54,785 bases of DNA from Sphingobacterium shayense (GCF_013179575.1 NZ_JABMCQ010000008.1:1-54785); one strand, 5' to 3'; positions 10,444 to 19,049 are shown, counted from the stretch's first letter. Program-made: numbers and translations. The notes: generated by a model not told the origin, from the sequence alone.

Positions 10444-11550
10444 TTAATTCATAGCAACTATCCTCCTTCCTTTTCTTATGAACTTTATTTCCGTCTTAAG
10501 TTCAATTGCCTGTAGGACTTCCGATAACTTCGCATCTCTAGGAACAATAGCCGACAGACGACGTTCTCCATGTGTTCCCATATCCATTTGAACATCATAC
10601 CATCGCTCTATCTTGCGTGCGTATTGACTGAGGCGCTCTTCGTTGAGTATATATAAGCCATCTTTCCAAGAAGAGATATCTTCGACACTAGCCTTTCTTA
10701 CTTGTATAAACTCACTATCTCCAATTATCGCCTGCTGTCCGGGACGAAGTATGGCCTCGTTAGCAGATATCGTGTTCTTCACGCGGAGACTGCCTGATGC
10801 TAACGTGATAAATGTTTCACCGTTATCACGATACGCGTCAATGTTAAAACTTGTCCCTAATACCTCGATCTGTTGGTTATCACTTTCCACAACAAAAGGC
10901 TTCTGTGCGTCCTCTGCTACCTCGAGATAAACTTCTCCCGTAACCCGAATGATTCGCTTCGCGCCGTGGAAAACTGTAGGATAACTTATAGAGGAAACTG
11001 CATTTAGCCAAGCTTTTGTACCGTCAGGTAGGGTAACCTTAAACTGTCCCGCAATAGGCGTGGAAAGCGTAACAGTTTTCTCTTTTTCCACTTCGGCAAC
11101 AGTTGTGCCATCGGCATATCGTAAAACAGTCCCCTTTGAGATCAATCCCTCTCTCTGATTGTTGAGTTCAATGGTAGGCTGTCCATCAATCGATAGAAGA
11201 GCTCTATCCGTACCCGGAAGAATATCTGTGGTTATAACTGGGTTCTGTACTATTTCATTTTCTTCTTTCGTATTAACAGTCCATAATACAGCAAGCGTCA
11301 CAACAGTTAATACAGCGGCAGCAGCCGCAGGAATATAGCCTTTAAATCTAGCTTTTTGAGCAGGAATCTTTTCCAGCTTTTTCTGTAGCTCTACAAAATC
11401 GGCAATAGTCTCCTTATCCGGAAAATCACTTACGCCTTTGTTAAGTGAGAGGTACCATTCTTCTATCAGCGCTATTTCCTGTTCAGAGCACTTGCCATCA
11501 ATATATTTCTGCAAGAGGCTTCGTGCCTTGTAATGATTTAGTTTCGTCAT
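10444..11550 (-). CDS. FecR-family anti-sigma factor
   Basis: Inner-membrane regulator of 368 residues. A short cytoplasmic N-terminal sigma-binding region (1-70, with the CSEQEIALIEEWY pattern) is followed by one membrane segment (about 71-92, Ala/Val/Leu rich). A periplasmic FecR domain runs from about 145 to 245 (VTLPDGTKAWLNAVSSISYP, then GEVYLEVAEDAQKPFVV) and a DUF4974-type C-terminal domain from about 290 to 365. It lies between the ECF sigma gene (54 bp upstream) and susC (159 bp downstream). In this arrangement the STN domain of SusC contacts FecR, which releases the sigma factor. Confidence 0.96.
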   Translation of the reverse strand: MTKLNHYKARSLLQKYIDGKCSEQEIALIEEWYLSLNKGVSDFPDKETIADFVELQKKLEKIPAQKARFKGYIPAAAAAVLTVVTLAVLWTVNTKEENEIVQNPVITTDILPGTDRALLSIDGQPTIELNNQREGLISKGTVLRYADGTTVAEVEKEKTVTLSTPIAGQFKVTLPDGTKAWLNAVSSISYPTVFHGAKRIIRVTGEVYLEVAEDAQKPFVVESDNQQIEVLGTSFNIDAYRDNGETFITLASGSLRVKNTISANEAILRPGQQAIIGDSEFIQVRKASVEDISSWKDGLYILNEERLSQYARKIERWYDVQMDMGTHGERRLSAIVPRDAKLSEVLQAIELKTEIKFIRKGRRIVAMN

Positions 11551-11604
11551 GTTATGTCTGTTTGTTTGTTTAACTATAAGACGGACAACACGACGACAGG
11601 GGGG

Positions 11605-12198
11605 CTATAAAAACTTACAAATAAGAAAAAAAATAACCCAGAGTAGACCGCTAAGTTTAATACGTAATAGGCGCAGAGCATCCTTAATGTAACCGCGAAC
11701 GCTATGCTCGGAAAGATTTAGTTGTGCGGCAATCTCTTTATGGCTAAGGTATTGTTTGCGGCTAAGTTCGAAAACTTCGCGCACGCGGGGTGAAAGTTTC
11801 ATTAAAACATGCTCTATCTGCTCTTGGAGCAGTTTTTCCCGTAACAGATGATCCGTGTCCGCAGGTCTGTAGCTCGGTTCGAAAGATTGGGATTCCAAAA
11901 ACGTCGTTTTAGATTGTTCCTTAGCAAGGTAGTCGATTATCCTGTAGCGGATAGCGGCGTATAGGTAGGATGATATTTTTCCCTGGATATTTAGATGTTC
12001 GCGCTTTTGCCAGATAGTAGTGAATAGATCGTGAACGATATCTTTTGCAACTTCCCGATCGCGCACCTTTTGCGCGGCATGTAAGTAAAGCAGCGCATAA
12101 TATCTTGTATAAAATGCCTCGAAGGCGATTATGCTTCCCTGTTGCAGCTCCTGTAACAGTACTTTCTCATCAATCTCTGGCGGATCATATATGGTCAT
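11605..12198 (-). CDS. ECF RNA polymerase sigma factor (FecI-like, SusCD locus)
   Basis: A 197-residue sigma-70 family protein with region 2 (about residues 25-95, including DIVHDLFTTIWQKREHL) and region 4 (about 130-180, LSPRVREVFELSRKQYLSHKEIAAQLNLSEHSVRGYIKDALR, a helix-turn-helix). The hydrophobic C-terminal tail (LLWVIFFLICKFL) is an extension seen in a number of Bacteroidota FecI-type factors. Gene order sigma, fecR, susC, susD on one strand identifies it as the switch for the locus. It should bind the promoter of susC or its own promoter when FecR is inactivated. Confidence 0.95.
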   Translation of the reverse strand: MTIYDPPEIDEKVLLQELQQGSIIAFEAFYTRYYALLYLHAAQKVRDREVAKDIVHDLFTTIWQKREHLNIQGKISSYLYAAIRYRIIDYLAKEQSKTTFLESQSFEPSYRPADTDHLLREKLLQEQIEHVLMKLSPRVREVFELSRKQYLSHKEIAAQLNLSEHSVRGYIKDALRLLRIKLSGLLWVIFFLICKFL

Positions 12199-12629
12199 CT
12201 AGCAGACAATATTACTAAACAAAGTATAGTTCGACAAATACAATATTGAGAAAATTAATCATAAGAAGAGCTATATCTTGAAACCGATTATACGTAAAAC
12301 ACTACAAATAAACAGGTTAAAAATAACTATTGGAAAAACTCTTTGTCGTATCGGGTAGATAAGTATCAATTATGGTTTAGTTACGCTAACCTGCCTTCTT
12401 TTTTCGTAACTTTTTTCGTAACTTTTTTGGATGATGGCTTTACCCGAGACTGCGTTTCCGAAAAACGTTGGCCAGGTTGAGATATTTAAATCCTTAACGC
12501 TTTCCGACCCATAACCAAAAAATAATAGCGAATTTCTGCAACAGAAAATTTAAGCAAACGATTGATCAGCAATGAGCTATTTGCAGGTAAATTCTATTTA
12601 TATACCTTTAAGAACGGAAAGAGTTTCCA
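12199..12629. other. Divergent intergenic region between ECF sigma gene and sulfatase
   Basis: No gene is visible in these 431 bases. They are AT-rich and must hold the promoters for the sigma/fecR/sus operon (leftward) and the sulfatase (rightward). The only obvious structure is a short tandem repeat near 12399-12428. I could not place a convincing TTG/TAnnTTTG promoter pair on either strand. Confidence 0.6.
12399..12428. repeat. Tandem 12-bp repeat TTTTTTCGTAAC (2.5 copies)
   Basis: Two exact copies of TTTTTTCGTAAC lie head to tail at 12399-12410 and 12411-12422, followed by a partial third copy (TTTTTT). They are about 200 bp upstream of the divergent genes. This may be slippage-prone DNA or a duplicated regulatory element. 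Confidence 0.6.
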
Positions 12630-14132
12630 ATGTATAAGTCCTATCTTTTTGTAATGAAACACCAATTCTATTTTGTAGCTATACTTCATTTCATCTTCGT
12701 CGCTCTGTTCACGGAGCTCTATGCGCAGCCATCACAAAAAAGGCCAAATGTTGTCATGATTTACGTCGATGATCTAGGGTATGGTGATCTAAGCTGCTAT
12801 GGTGCAAAAGCGATCAGTACACCAAATATTGACAAACTGGCTGTTAACGGCATAAAATTTAAACGAGGGTATTCAACATCTGCAACATGTACCCCGTCCC
12901 GCTTTGCGCTTATGACAGGAATATACCCGTGGCGTGAAAAAGGACATGGAATCTTACCTGGAGACGCCGCTCTTATTATTCCTCCCGATAGCATTTCACT
13001 GCCTAAAATATTTAAGAATGCAGGATACCAAACAGCTGTTGTGGGTAAATGGCATTTAGGGCTTGGGGACGAAATAGAAAAAAATTGGAACAAAGAGATT
13101 CGCCCTGGCCCTAACGAAGTAGGATTTGATTATTCATTTATCTTTCCCGCGACGGCAGACCGTGTTCCGACGGTATTCATGGAGAACGGCCGTGTATTGG
13201 GGTTGGACAAAAATGATCCTTTGCAGGTAAGCTACAGGAAAAAAGTCGGGCTTGAGCCTACAGGAAAGGAAAATCCCGAATTGCTTAAACTACGATCGTC
13301 GGTCGGCCATAACCAAACTATAGTCAATGGTATTGGCCGTATCGGGTATATGGCCGGAGGAAAACTAAGCCGTTGGACCGATGAAGAGCTGGGCTCGGCA
13401 TTCCTGTCCAAAGCGCAGCATTTTATCATGCAAAATGAAAAAGAACCATTTTTCCTATTTTTCGCACCTCATCAGATCCATGTGCCTCGTGTCCCGTCCA
13501 CTATTTTTAAAGGTAAAAGTACTTTAGGATATCGTGGCGACGCAATTTTAGAGCTCGACTGGATTGTGGGCGAGCTAATGAAGCAACTAACAGAACTCGG
13601 TTTAGATAAAAACACGATGATCATTCTAAGTAGCGATAACGGCCCAGTGCTAGACGACGGCTACGCAGATCAAGCTAAAGAACTTAACGGCACACATACC
13701 CCAGCTGGGGGGCTCCGAGGATGGAAGACAGATATCTACGAAGGAGGCACTAGGGTCCCATTTATTATAACTTGGCCAGGTAAAATCGACCCCGGCGAAT
13801 CGGAAGCAATGATCTGCCAGATTGATCTTATTGCAAGTTTCGCGGCTCTACTAGGTCAAAAAATACCTGACGGTGAAGCTTACGATAGCAAAAATATATT
13901 ACAAGCGCTTTTAGGAAAGTCCTCAAACGGAAGAGAAACACTTGTCCTAGAAGGATATGGAAATTTAGCACTCATCCAAAATGGTTGGAAGTACATTCCG
14001 GAATTTCGACAGCAAGAGGAACAGCTGTTTAACTTGGAAAAGGATTTTTCGGAAAGCGTAAACTTGGCGCCTTCCGAGTCTCCAAGGGTAATACAAATGA
14101 GCAAACTTCTAGAGAGCATAAAAAAACGGTAG
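12630..14132 (+). CDS. Secreted sulfatase (formylglycine-dependent, type I)
   Basis: Arylsulfatase-fold enzyme of 500 residues that would hydrolyse sulfate esters from glycans. The N terminus is a signal peptide ending ELYAQ (about residue 33); a start at the second Met (12654) is equally plausible. Metal-binding Asp residues sit in VMIYVDDLGYGDL (47-48). The formylglycine motif CTPSR (Cys87) follows, then TPNIDKLA, the GKWHLG motif and SSDNGP with its metal-binding Asp/Asn. An anaerobic or aerobic sulfatase-maturating enzyme must be encoded elsewhere. It diverges from the SusCD locus, hinting that the target glycan is sulfated, but it could serve another locus. Confidence 0.95.
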   Translation: MYKSYLFVMKHQFYFVAILHFIFVALFTELYAQPSQKRPNVVMIYVDDLGYGDLSCYGAKAISTPNIDKLAVNGIKFKRGYSTSATCTPSRFALMTGIYPWREKGHGILPGDAALIIPPDSISLPKIFKNAGYQTAVVGKWHLGLGDEIEKNWNKEIRPGPNEVGFDYSFIFPATADRVPTVFMENGRVLGLDKNDPLQVSYRKKVGLEPTGKENPELLKLRSSVGHNQTIVNGIGRIGYMAGGKLSRWTDEELGSAFLSKAQHFIMQNEKEPFFLFFAPHQIHVPRVPSTIFKGKSTLGYRGDAILELDWIVGELMKQLTELGLDKNTMIILSSDNGPVLDDGYADQAKELNGTHTPAGGLRGWKTDIYEGGTRVPFIITWPGKIDPGESEAMICQIDLIASFAALLGQKIPDGEAYDSKNILQALLGKSSNGRETLVLEGYGNLALIQNGWKYIPEFRQQEEQLFNLEKDFSESVNLAPSESPRVIQMSKLLESIKKR

Positions 14133-14172
14133 CTATATCCGTCAGAGATAATCAGCCCAAAAAGGATTTATT

Positions 14173-14817
14173 TTAGCGACTATTAATCTGCGTCAGAAAT
14201 TTCTGCTGGACATATCTATGTTTAAACGCTCCCGAATAGCTTTGCGTTATGGTACTGCTGTTTGTATCTTTAATTCCTCGGGATGCCACACAAAGATGAT
14301 CCGCCTCTATCCACACGGCGACATCCTCATGCCCCAATGCATCCTTCAGCTCATTAGCGATCTGTACTGTTAATCGTTCCTGTACTTGTGGTCTTTTAGC
14401 ATAATACTGTACTAATCTATTGATCTTCGATAGACCAATTACGGCACTATGAGGGATATAGGCTACATGTACTTTGCCTATTATCGGGACAAAGTGGTGC
14501 TCACAGTATGAATAAAGAGTAATATTTTTTTCCACAAGCATCTCGTCGTAGCAGTACCGGTTGTCAAAAAGGCTGATTGTTGGTTTGTTCCTTATATCCA
14601 ACCCACTGAAAGCCTCGTTGACATACATTTTTGCAACGCGGAGCGGAGTGTTCCTCAGGCTGTCATCGGTCAAGTCTAGTCCTAGTGTCGACATGATTTC
14701 ACCAAAAAGTCCCGCTATTTTTTCAATTTTTTCCTGTTCGGTAAGATCAAATGCGCCATCGTGCAAAGGCGTATCTGTAACAGAATCCATTAATGTATTA
14801 TTGAAATCATCTGCCAT
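14173..14817 (-). CDS. folE: GTP cyclohydrolase I
   Basis: Converts GTP to 7,8-dihydroneopterin triphosphate, the first step to folate and related pterins. The 214 residues include the zinc ligands Cys105 and His108 in SYCEHHFVPIIGKVHVAYIP and Cys176 in DHLCVASRG, plus the GLSKINRLV segment of the family. Length is normal for FolE. It is the third gene of a tight operon, 2 bp after an ECF sigma gene that itself is 2 bp after a DoxX-like gene. That context is unusual for a folate enzyme. It may supply pterin under the same stress the sigma factor serves; this is inference. Confidence 0.96.
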   Translation of the reverse strand: MADDFNNTLMDSVTDTPLHDGAFDLTEQEKIEKIAGLFGEIMSTLGLDLTDDSLRNTPLRVAKMYVNEAFSGLDIRNKPTISLFDNRYCYDEMLVEKNITLYSYCEHHFVPIIGKVHVAYIPHSAVIGLSKINRLVQYYAKRPQVQERLTVQIANELKDALGHEDVAVWIEADHLCVASRGIKDTNSSTITQSYSGAFKHRYVQQKFLTQINSR

Positions 14818-14819
14818 CG

Positions 14820-15488
14820 TTATAAAGCGTAATTAGTTCGGTGTCCAATTATTTTTTTCATCACGCGATCGACCATTGCATCGCAATAAATCAAATTGAA
14901 TTCGTACAGATCAGATGCTGAATATGCTTTTTCCAGCTCCTTTCGTAACGTAGATTTGGCTCTATTGAGCCGTACTTTAACGTTGCCTTCGCTGATGTTG
15001 AGAATCTCCGCTGTTTCGGACACATTAAGACCATTTATTTCTCGTAACGAGAAAACTATGCGGTAATTTTCAGGTAGCCTTTCTACGGATTTTTCAATAA
15101 CGAAACCTAGTTCGTGACTATGAATCGGCTTATTAGCATCATTGTCGGAATTATTAAACATGGGACGTAAATTTTCATTAATACTTTCCTGGGGCTGTTC
15201 ATTTTTATAACTGTATTTTTTCTTTTTGCGATAACAGTTATTAAGCATAATACGGATGATCCAAGTTTTAAAATTTGACCGTTGCTCAAATTGGGATAAG
15301 CCCTTGAAAGCATCGACGTAGGTGTCCTGCATCAGGTCTTGAGTGTCCTCATGGTTGAAGCGATAGGATCGACCCACCTTATATAGGCAAAAATTGAATC
15401 GCCTTACAATAAGCTCGTATAGCACTTTTTCGCCCGCCAAAATACGGTTGATGATTTCTGTTTCAGTTAATTGGTCGTCGTGTTGCAT
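14820..15488 (-). CDS. ECF RNA polymerase sigma factor (RpoE-like, stand-alone)
   Basis: A 222-residue sigma-70 family protein with region 2 (about 20-90, DTQDLMQDTYVDAFKGLSQFEQRSNFKTW split across helices) and region 4 (about 130-180, LPENYRIVFSLREINGLNVSETAEILNISEGNVKVRLNRAK). A C-terminal extension (about 190-222) contains CDAMVDRVMKKI, a Cys-containing helix. No anti-sigma gene is adjacent; neighbours are a DoxX-like protein upstream (2-bp gap) and folE downstream (2-bp gap). The lone Cys in the extension could sense redox or metal state, which is only a suggestion. Confidence 0.94.
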   Translation of the reverse strand: MQHDDQLTETEIINRILAGEKVLYELIVRRFNFCLYKVGRSYRFNHEDTQDLMQDTYVDAFKGLSQFEQRSNFKTWIIRIMLNNCYRKKKKYSYKNEQPQESINENLRPMFNNSDNDANKPIHSHELGFVIEKSVERLPENYRIVFSLREINGLNVSETAEILNISEGNVKVRLNRAKSTLRKELEKAYSASDLYEFNLIYCDAMVDRVMKKIIGHRTNYAL

Positions 15489-15490
15489 TA

Positions 15491-15871
15491 CTATTTTATT
15501 GTTTTGGACAATCTCGCCATTGAGAAAGCTGAAATTGACATAACCATATCGCGAACAGCGACATCGACGTAGTGGAAATTAACAAATAATGCCAACGCAA
15601 TCGAGGCAAGCCAAACGGCAACGATATATCCACCAATATAGGAATTTTTAAACACTACAATTCCTGCTACTATTTCAATGATCCCTACAATCATCATAAA
15701 GGCCTGCCTAGATAACGGTAGGAGTTCAACCATTTCTGGACTGAGATATTGCTGCCAGTCGGTCAGCACATTAGTAAACTTATCTGCACCTGCCACAATA
15801 GGCACAACGACAAAAGTATACTTTAGTAGCGTAAATATCTGTTTTTGAGTTTGATCTGGTGTATTTTTCAT
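15491..15871 (-). CDS. DoxX-like small membrane protein
   Basis: A 126-residue protein with four likely membrane segments: about 14-32 (LLKYTFVVVPIVAGADKF), 54-72 (LSRQAFMMIVGIIEIVAGIVVF), 76-98 (IGGYIVAVWLASIALALFVNF) and a weaker one near the C terminus. The pattern and length fit the DoxX-like superfamily, whose members are often linked to redox homeostasis but mostly lack a proven activity. First gene of the DoxX / sigma / folE operon, so its promoter drives all three. No catalytic motif is evident. Confidence 0.75.
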   Translation of the reverse strand: MKNTPDQTQKQIFTLLKYTFVVVPIVAGADKFTNVLTDWQQYLSPEMVELLPLSRQAFMMIVGIIEIVAGIVVFKNSYIGGYIVAVWLASIALALFVNFHYVDVAVRDMVMSISAFSMARLSKTIK

Positions 15872-16379
15872 AATATTATAATTATCGTCTATACTAGGTT
15901 AGGGTAAGCGATGATCCAAAAGGTTACACCAAGATTTTTTTTCGAGGCAAGGCTCATTTAATCGGACTTGTATTCATATTCCGAATAAATAATAGATTTA
16001 ACACATCCTCATTGAGATTAAATACAAATGGCTCGCTAGTAGGCGTTGAATAAAAATGACTTCCTACCTAAATTAAGCCAACTCTTACACGCTCAAACGA
16101 TAGAACGATTATTTTTATGCTGTTATATAAATCTTTCGCTTTCCTCGCTAATGTGATATACCTCACCGGAAAGATCTAGTAACCAACTGGATAAAACTAT
16201 AGAAGACATGATAACATAAATCGAAAAAAAACATTCAATCTGTTTTAGATATTCACTAATTACTATTAATCGTTTATCCAAAAATTCTAATGATGCTCCT
16301 TTTTTAGATAAACTCAAAACCCTGTTGGGATTTCGATCGAACAGACCCTTATATCTAGAGTAGTTCTCATATAATCGTT
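15872..16379. other. Gene-poor, probably degenerate stretch behind an integrase remnant
   Basis: About 500 AT-rich bases between the DoxX-like gene and an integrase fragment. One reading frame (16123-16317, TTG start) is open for 64 residues but matches nothing I know, and is probably chance. Together with the fragment at 16380-16526 this looks like the residue of a decayed insertion downstream of tRNA-Lys. Confidence 0.45.
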
Positions 16380-16526
16380 TTATATTACTTTAAGGAAAGG
16401 AAGTGAGGTGTTTCTATAATTTTTTTCTCCTTTGTGATATACCAAAATTTTAACATTGTAGGTTCCATCTGTCTTTTTTTGGTGTTCATAAACCTTTGCG
16501 CTTACGGTTGCCGTAATCATTTTCAT
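16380..16526 (-). pseudogene. N-terminal fragment of a tyrosine-recombinase integrase (remnant)
   Basis: A 48-codon frame begins ATG at 16526 (MKMITATVSAKVYEHQKK, then TDGTYNVKILVYHKGEKNYRNTS) and stops at 16380-16382. This matches the N-terminal arm-binding segment of Bacteroidota tyrosine integrases, which normally runs to about 400 residues. The match breaks off after about residue 41, and neither the core-binding nor the catalytic (R..HxxR..Y) region is found further along. The fragment starts 143 bp from the 3' end of tRNA-Lys and points away from it, the classic position of an integrase next to its attachment site. I infer that an element once sat here and was lost or decayed. Confidence 0.7.
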
Positions 16527-16627
16527 TAACACGCAAAATCTCTGTGTGCCGTATTTGGACCGGTTTTACGTGAGATATAAAAAAATCATGCAAAACAGCG
16601 AAGTTCCTAAACAACCCTAAGGAATGT

Positions 16628-16662
16628 AAAAGCCGTTTTACGCAAGTGTAAACGGCTTTTTT
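16628..16662 (-). terminator. Rho-independent terminator of tRNA-Lys (works on both strands)
   Basis: The arms GCCGTTTTAC (16632-16641) and GTAAACGGC (16648-16656) pair with a single bulged base; flanking A and T runs extend the stem. On the minus strand the hairpin is followed by TTTTAC and lies 7 bp past the tRNA; on the plus strand it is followed by six T. It is well placed to end tRNA-Lys transcription. Confidence 0.85.
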
Positions 16663-16668
16663 AGAAAG

Positions 16669-16741
16669 TGACCCCGCTGAGGCTCGAACTCAGGACCCAC
16701 AGATTAAGAGTCTGTTGCTCTACCAACTGAGCTACGAAGTC
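16669..16741 (-). tRNA. tRNA-Lys (anticodon CTT)
   Basis: A 73-nt cloverleaf read on the minus strand. Acceptor arms GACTTCG and CGGGGTC pair with two G-U wobbles, discriminator A. The D arm is GCTC/GAGC, the anticodon stem ACAGA/TCTGT encloses the loop CTCTTAA (anticodon CTT), and the T arm CTGAG/CTCAG encloses TTCGAGC. The CCA end is not encoded. A terminator follows at once and an integrase fragment lies beyond it. Confidence 0.98.
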
Positions 16742-16834
16742 ATTGTGACAAATGTAAGGTCAATCAAAACAATTATCAACAGTTTTTTCGACTTTTTTTC
16801 GTCACTTAATCGTATTGATTGATATTCAAACCCC

Positions 16835-17776
16835 TTAACGGATTTCCTGTTTTAACACATTTGCCAATTCCTCATTAGAAACTCGAAAAATAGTACCATG
16901 TCGAAGACCATCGGGAAATGCTAATTTGCTGGATACATCCTCCCAAGTGTGAAGATCTTTGGAACGTATAACGCCAAATCGATTATCAGTATATCTATCA
17001 AAATAGACGGTCCAATAGTCGTCTATTTTCCAAACTGTAGGTCCTTCTGCCCAATAATCACCGGTTATTGGTTCTCCTGCTTGAGAATAAGGCCCTGTAA
17101 GCTTATCGGCATAGGCGATCTTAATATTTTTCTGAGCAGGAACCCGCGTTTCGTCTTTAATAAACATGACCCACTTATTACCGTTGGGCTTAATCGTAGC
17201 ATCAATGCAATTGAACCCTGGCTCATATAGAAGCTTTGTATCAGAAAAAGTGCTAAAATCTTTTGTAGTAACATAATACATTCGGTGATTGTAGCGATTA
17301 TCTTCTTGAACCTGCGTTTCTGGATATAATCCTTCTATCGTCGTTGCCCAATATATCATGTACTCTTCGTTTACTGGGTCATAAGTGATTTCTGGAGCCC
17401 AAGTATTACGTGCGTCGGCTTCGTGCTCCATAACGGGAATATAGAGCTGATCAGACCAGTCTACTAGATTGCTTGAGCTGGCGTAGCCGATTCCTTTTTG
17501 CGTCCAGCTGACCGTCCAGACCATATGAAATTTATTATCCTTCCCGCGGATAATACAAGGATCGCGCATCAATTTATCGGGGCTCAGTGCCGGGGTGAGA
17601 AAAGAGGGGCTCCTTTTAATTGATTCCCACTTGAATCCATCCTTGCTATACAATAGATGTAACCCGTCTTCTCCATTCCCTACGAAGTAGGAAAACATAT
17701 ATATGCTATCATTTTGTGCAAAGACGGCGGGAAATCCACAAAGAAATAGGAGTATCGAGCACAAGATATTTTTCAT
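16835..17776 (-). CDS. Secreted GH43-like glycosidase (five-bladed propeller)
   Basis: A 313-residue protein with a signal peptide ending PAVFAQ (about residue 21). Repeated beta-blade segments include MRDPCIIRG (probable catalytic base Asp), TWAPEITYDPVNEEYMIYW, FNCIDATIKP (a second conserved Asp) and YWAEGPTVWK (probable acid Glu), the arrangement of GH43-type arabinosidases and galactosidases. The size fits a single catalytic domain without extra modules. It is flanked by tRNA-Lys and a divergent MFS transporter (94 bp), not by other polysaccharide genes, so it may act on side chains such as arabinan or galactan. The exact activity is open. Confidence 0.8.
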   Translation of the reverse strand: MKNILCSILLFLCGFPAVFAQNDSIYMFSYFVGNGEDGLHLLYSKDGFKWESIKRSPSFLTPALSPDKLMRDPCIIRGKDNKFHMVWTVSWTQKGIGYASSSNLVDWSDQLYIPVMEHEADARNTWAPEITYDPVNEEYMIYWATTIEGLYPETQVQEDNRYNHRMYYVTTKDFSTFSDTKLLYEPGFNCIDATIKPNGNKWVMFIKDETRVPAQKNIKIAYADKLTGPYSQAGEPITGDYWAEGPTVWKIDDYWTVYFDRYTDNRFGVIRSKDLHTWEDVSSKLAFPDGLRHGTIFRVSNEELANVLKQEIR

Positions 17777-17843
17777 ATTAGGAGTAAGCTTAGCTGATTA
17801 ACGATGTTTTACAAGTTTACGATTTTTTATTCAAAATTTGGTG

Positions 17844-17851
17844 TAATTTTG
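17844..17851 (+). promoter_or_regulatory. Possible -7 box (TAATTTTG) of the MFS gene
   Basis: TAATTTTG fits the Bacteroidota -7 consensus TAnnTTTG and lies 19 bp before the ATG at 17871. No clear TTG was found at the usual -33 distance, so this is a weak call. Confidence 0.35.
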
Positions 17852-17870
17852 CTTTCAAACACCGGCAGAA

Positions 17871-19049
17871 ATGGAAACTCCAGACACCGCTCTTCTCGGA
17901 GCAAATTACGACAACAAAACGCGCATTCGAATTGCCGTTTCTCTCTTTTACTTCGGGCAAGGGCTCGCTTTCGCAAGTTGGGCCAGTCGAATTCCGATCA
18001 TCAAAGAATCCCTTCAACTTTCTGATGCTCAACTTGGAACAATCCTATTGATGCTCCCTGTCGGTCAGCTTATTACGATGCCAATTTCAGGAAAGCTTGT
18101 TAGTAAATATGGCAGCGACCGAATTCTACCCTTTGGTGTCGCCGCATATATAATGGTACTATGTTCTATCGCTTTTGCAAACAATGCGTGGCAGCTGGGC
18201 CTTTGCCTGCTTTTATTCGGTATTATTGGAAATATTTGTAATATATCAGTAAATACTCAAGGTGTTCTAGCGGAAGGTGTATATAAGAAATCTATTATGT
18301 CCTCCTTTCACGGATCTTGGAGTATCGCGGGCTTCACAGGGGCATTGATCGGCCTTTTAACGTTGAATTTAGATATCTCTACATCGTTGCACTTCCTTAT
18401 TGTTTCCGTCCTTATTTTTGCCAATATATTCATCAATAAAAACTATTTAGTGGGAGACAATTCCTCCAGTACAGAAAAGAAATCTTTTTCTTTTAAACCA
18501 GATAAGTTATTGGTATCGCTGGGGGTAATCGGATTTTGTAGCATGGCCACCGAGGGTGCAATGTTCGATTGGAGTGGAGTATATTTCCATGATATCGTTA
18601 AAGCGCCCGCAACTCTTACCACGATAGGATACGCTTCATTCATGGTCATGATGGCACTCGGTAGATTTGCTGGCGACGCAGTTATCGGTCGGATTGGTCG
18701 CAAAAGGACGCTTCAAATAAGTGGTGTTCTCATGTTTGTAGGAATGATGACCGCAGTACTCTTTCCGAGTTTAATCCTCTGCACTTTGGCTTTTATGCTC
18801 GTGGGGATAGGTGTGGCCTGTAATATCCCTTCTGTATATTCAGTCGCCGGCAAACATAAAACAATATCGTCCGGTGTAGCGCTTGCGATGGTATCTAGCG
18901 TAAGTTATTTAGGGTTTCTCATGGGACCTCCATTGATTGGTTATATCGCGGAGCTATTCAGCCTTCGTTACTCATTCGGAGTATTCGCGTTCTTCGGACT
19001 ATTAATGTTAGTTCTAACAACACGACTGAAAGCATTCAATAACGAATAA
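17871..19049 (+). CDS. MFS transporter (YbjJ-like)
   Basis: A 392-residue inner-membrane protein with about 12 hydrophobic segments. The A-loop motif reads GKLVSKYGSDRILPFG between segments 2 and 3 and again as GDAVIGRIGRKRT in the second half, the duplication expected of the major facilitator superfamily. The N terminus (FYFGQGLAFASWASRIPIIKESLQLSDAQLG) resembles the YbjJ-like group, whose substrate is unknown or sugar-like. It stands alone on the plus strand, divergent from the GH43-like gene, which suggests uptake of the released sugar. Confidence 0.85.
   Translation: METPDTALLGANYDNKTRIRIAVSLFYFGQGLAFASWASRIPIIKESLQLSDAQLGTILLMLPVGQLITMPISGKLVSKYGSDRILPFGVAAYIMVLCSIAFANNAWQLGLCLLLFGIIGNICNISVNTQGVLAEGVYKKSIMSSFHGSWSIAGFTGALIGLLTLNLDISTSLHFLIVSVLIFANIFINKNYLVGDNSSSTEKKSFSFKPDKLLVSLGVIGFCSMATEGAMFDWSGVYFHDIVKAPATLTTIGYASFMVMMALGRFAGDAVIGRIGRKRTLQISGVLMFVGMMTAVLFPSLILCTLAFMLVGIGVACNIPSVYSVAGKHKTISSGVALAMVSSVSYLGFLMGPPLIGYIAELFSLRYSFGVFAFFGLLMLVLTTRLKAFNNE

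Noticed and set aside
12553..12576. GCAAACGATTGATC upstream of the sulfatase as another copy of the long palindrome
   Set aside because: Only the outer seven bases match and the second half is not symmetrical.
16123..16317. A 64-residue minus-strand frame (MSLSKKGASLEFLDKRLIVI...) in the gap behind the integrase remnant
   Set aside because: TTG start, no recognised family, low-complexity AT-rich surroundings; no similarity seen to the missing part of an integrase.
16571..16586. A second parS-like stretch (GGTTTTACGTGAGATA) near the integrase remnant
   Set aside because: Four mismatches to the consensus and poor symmetry; a core ACGTGA is expected by chance.
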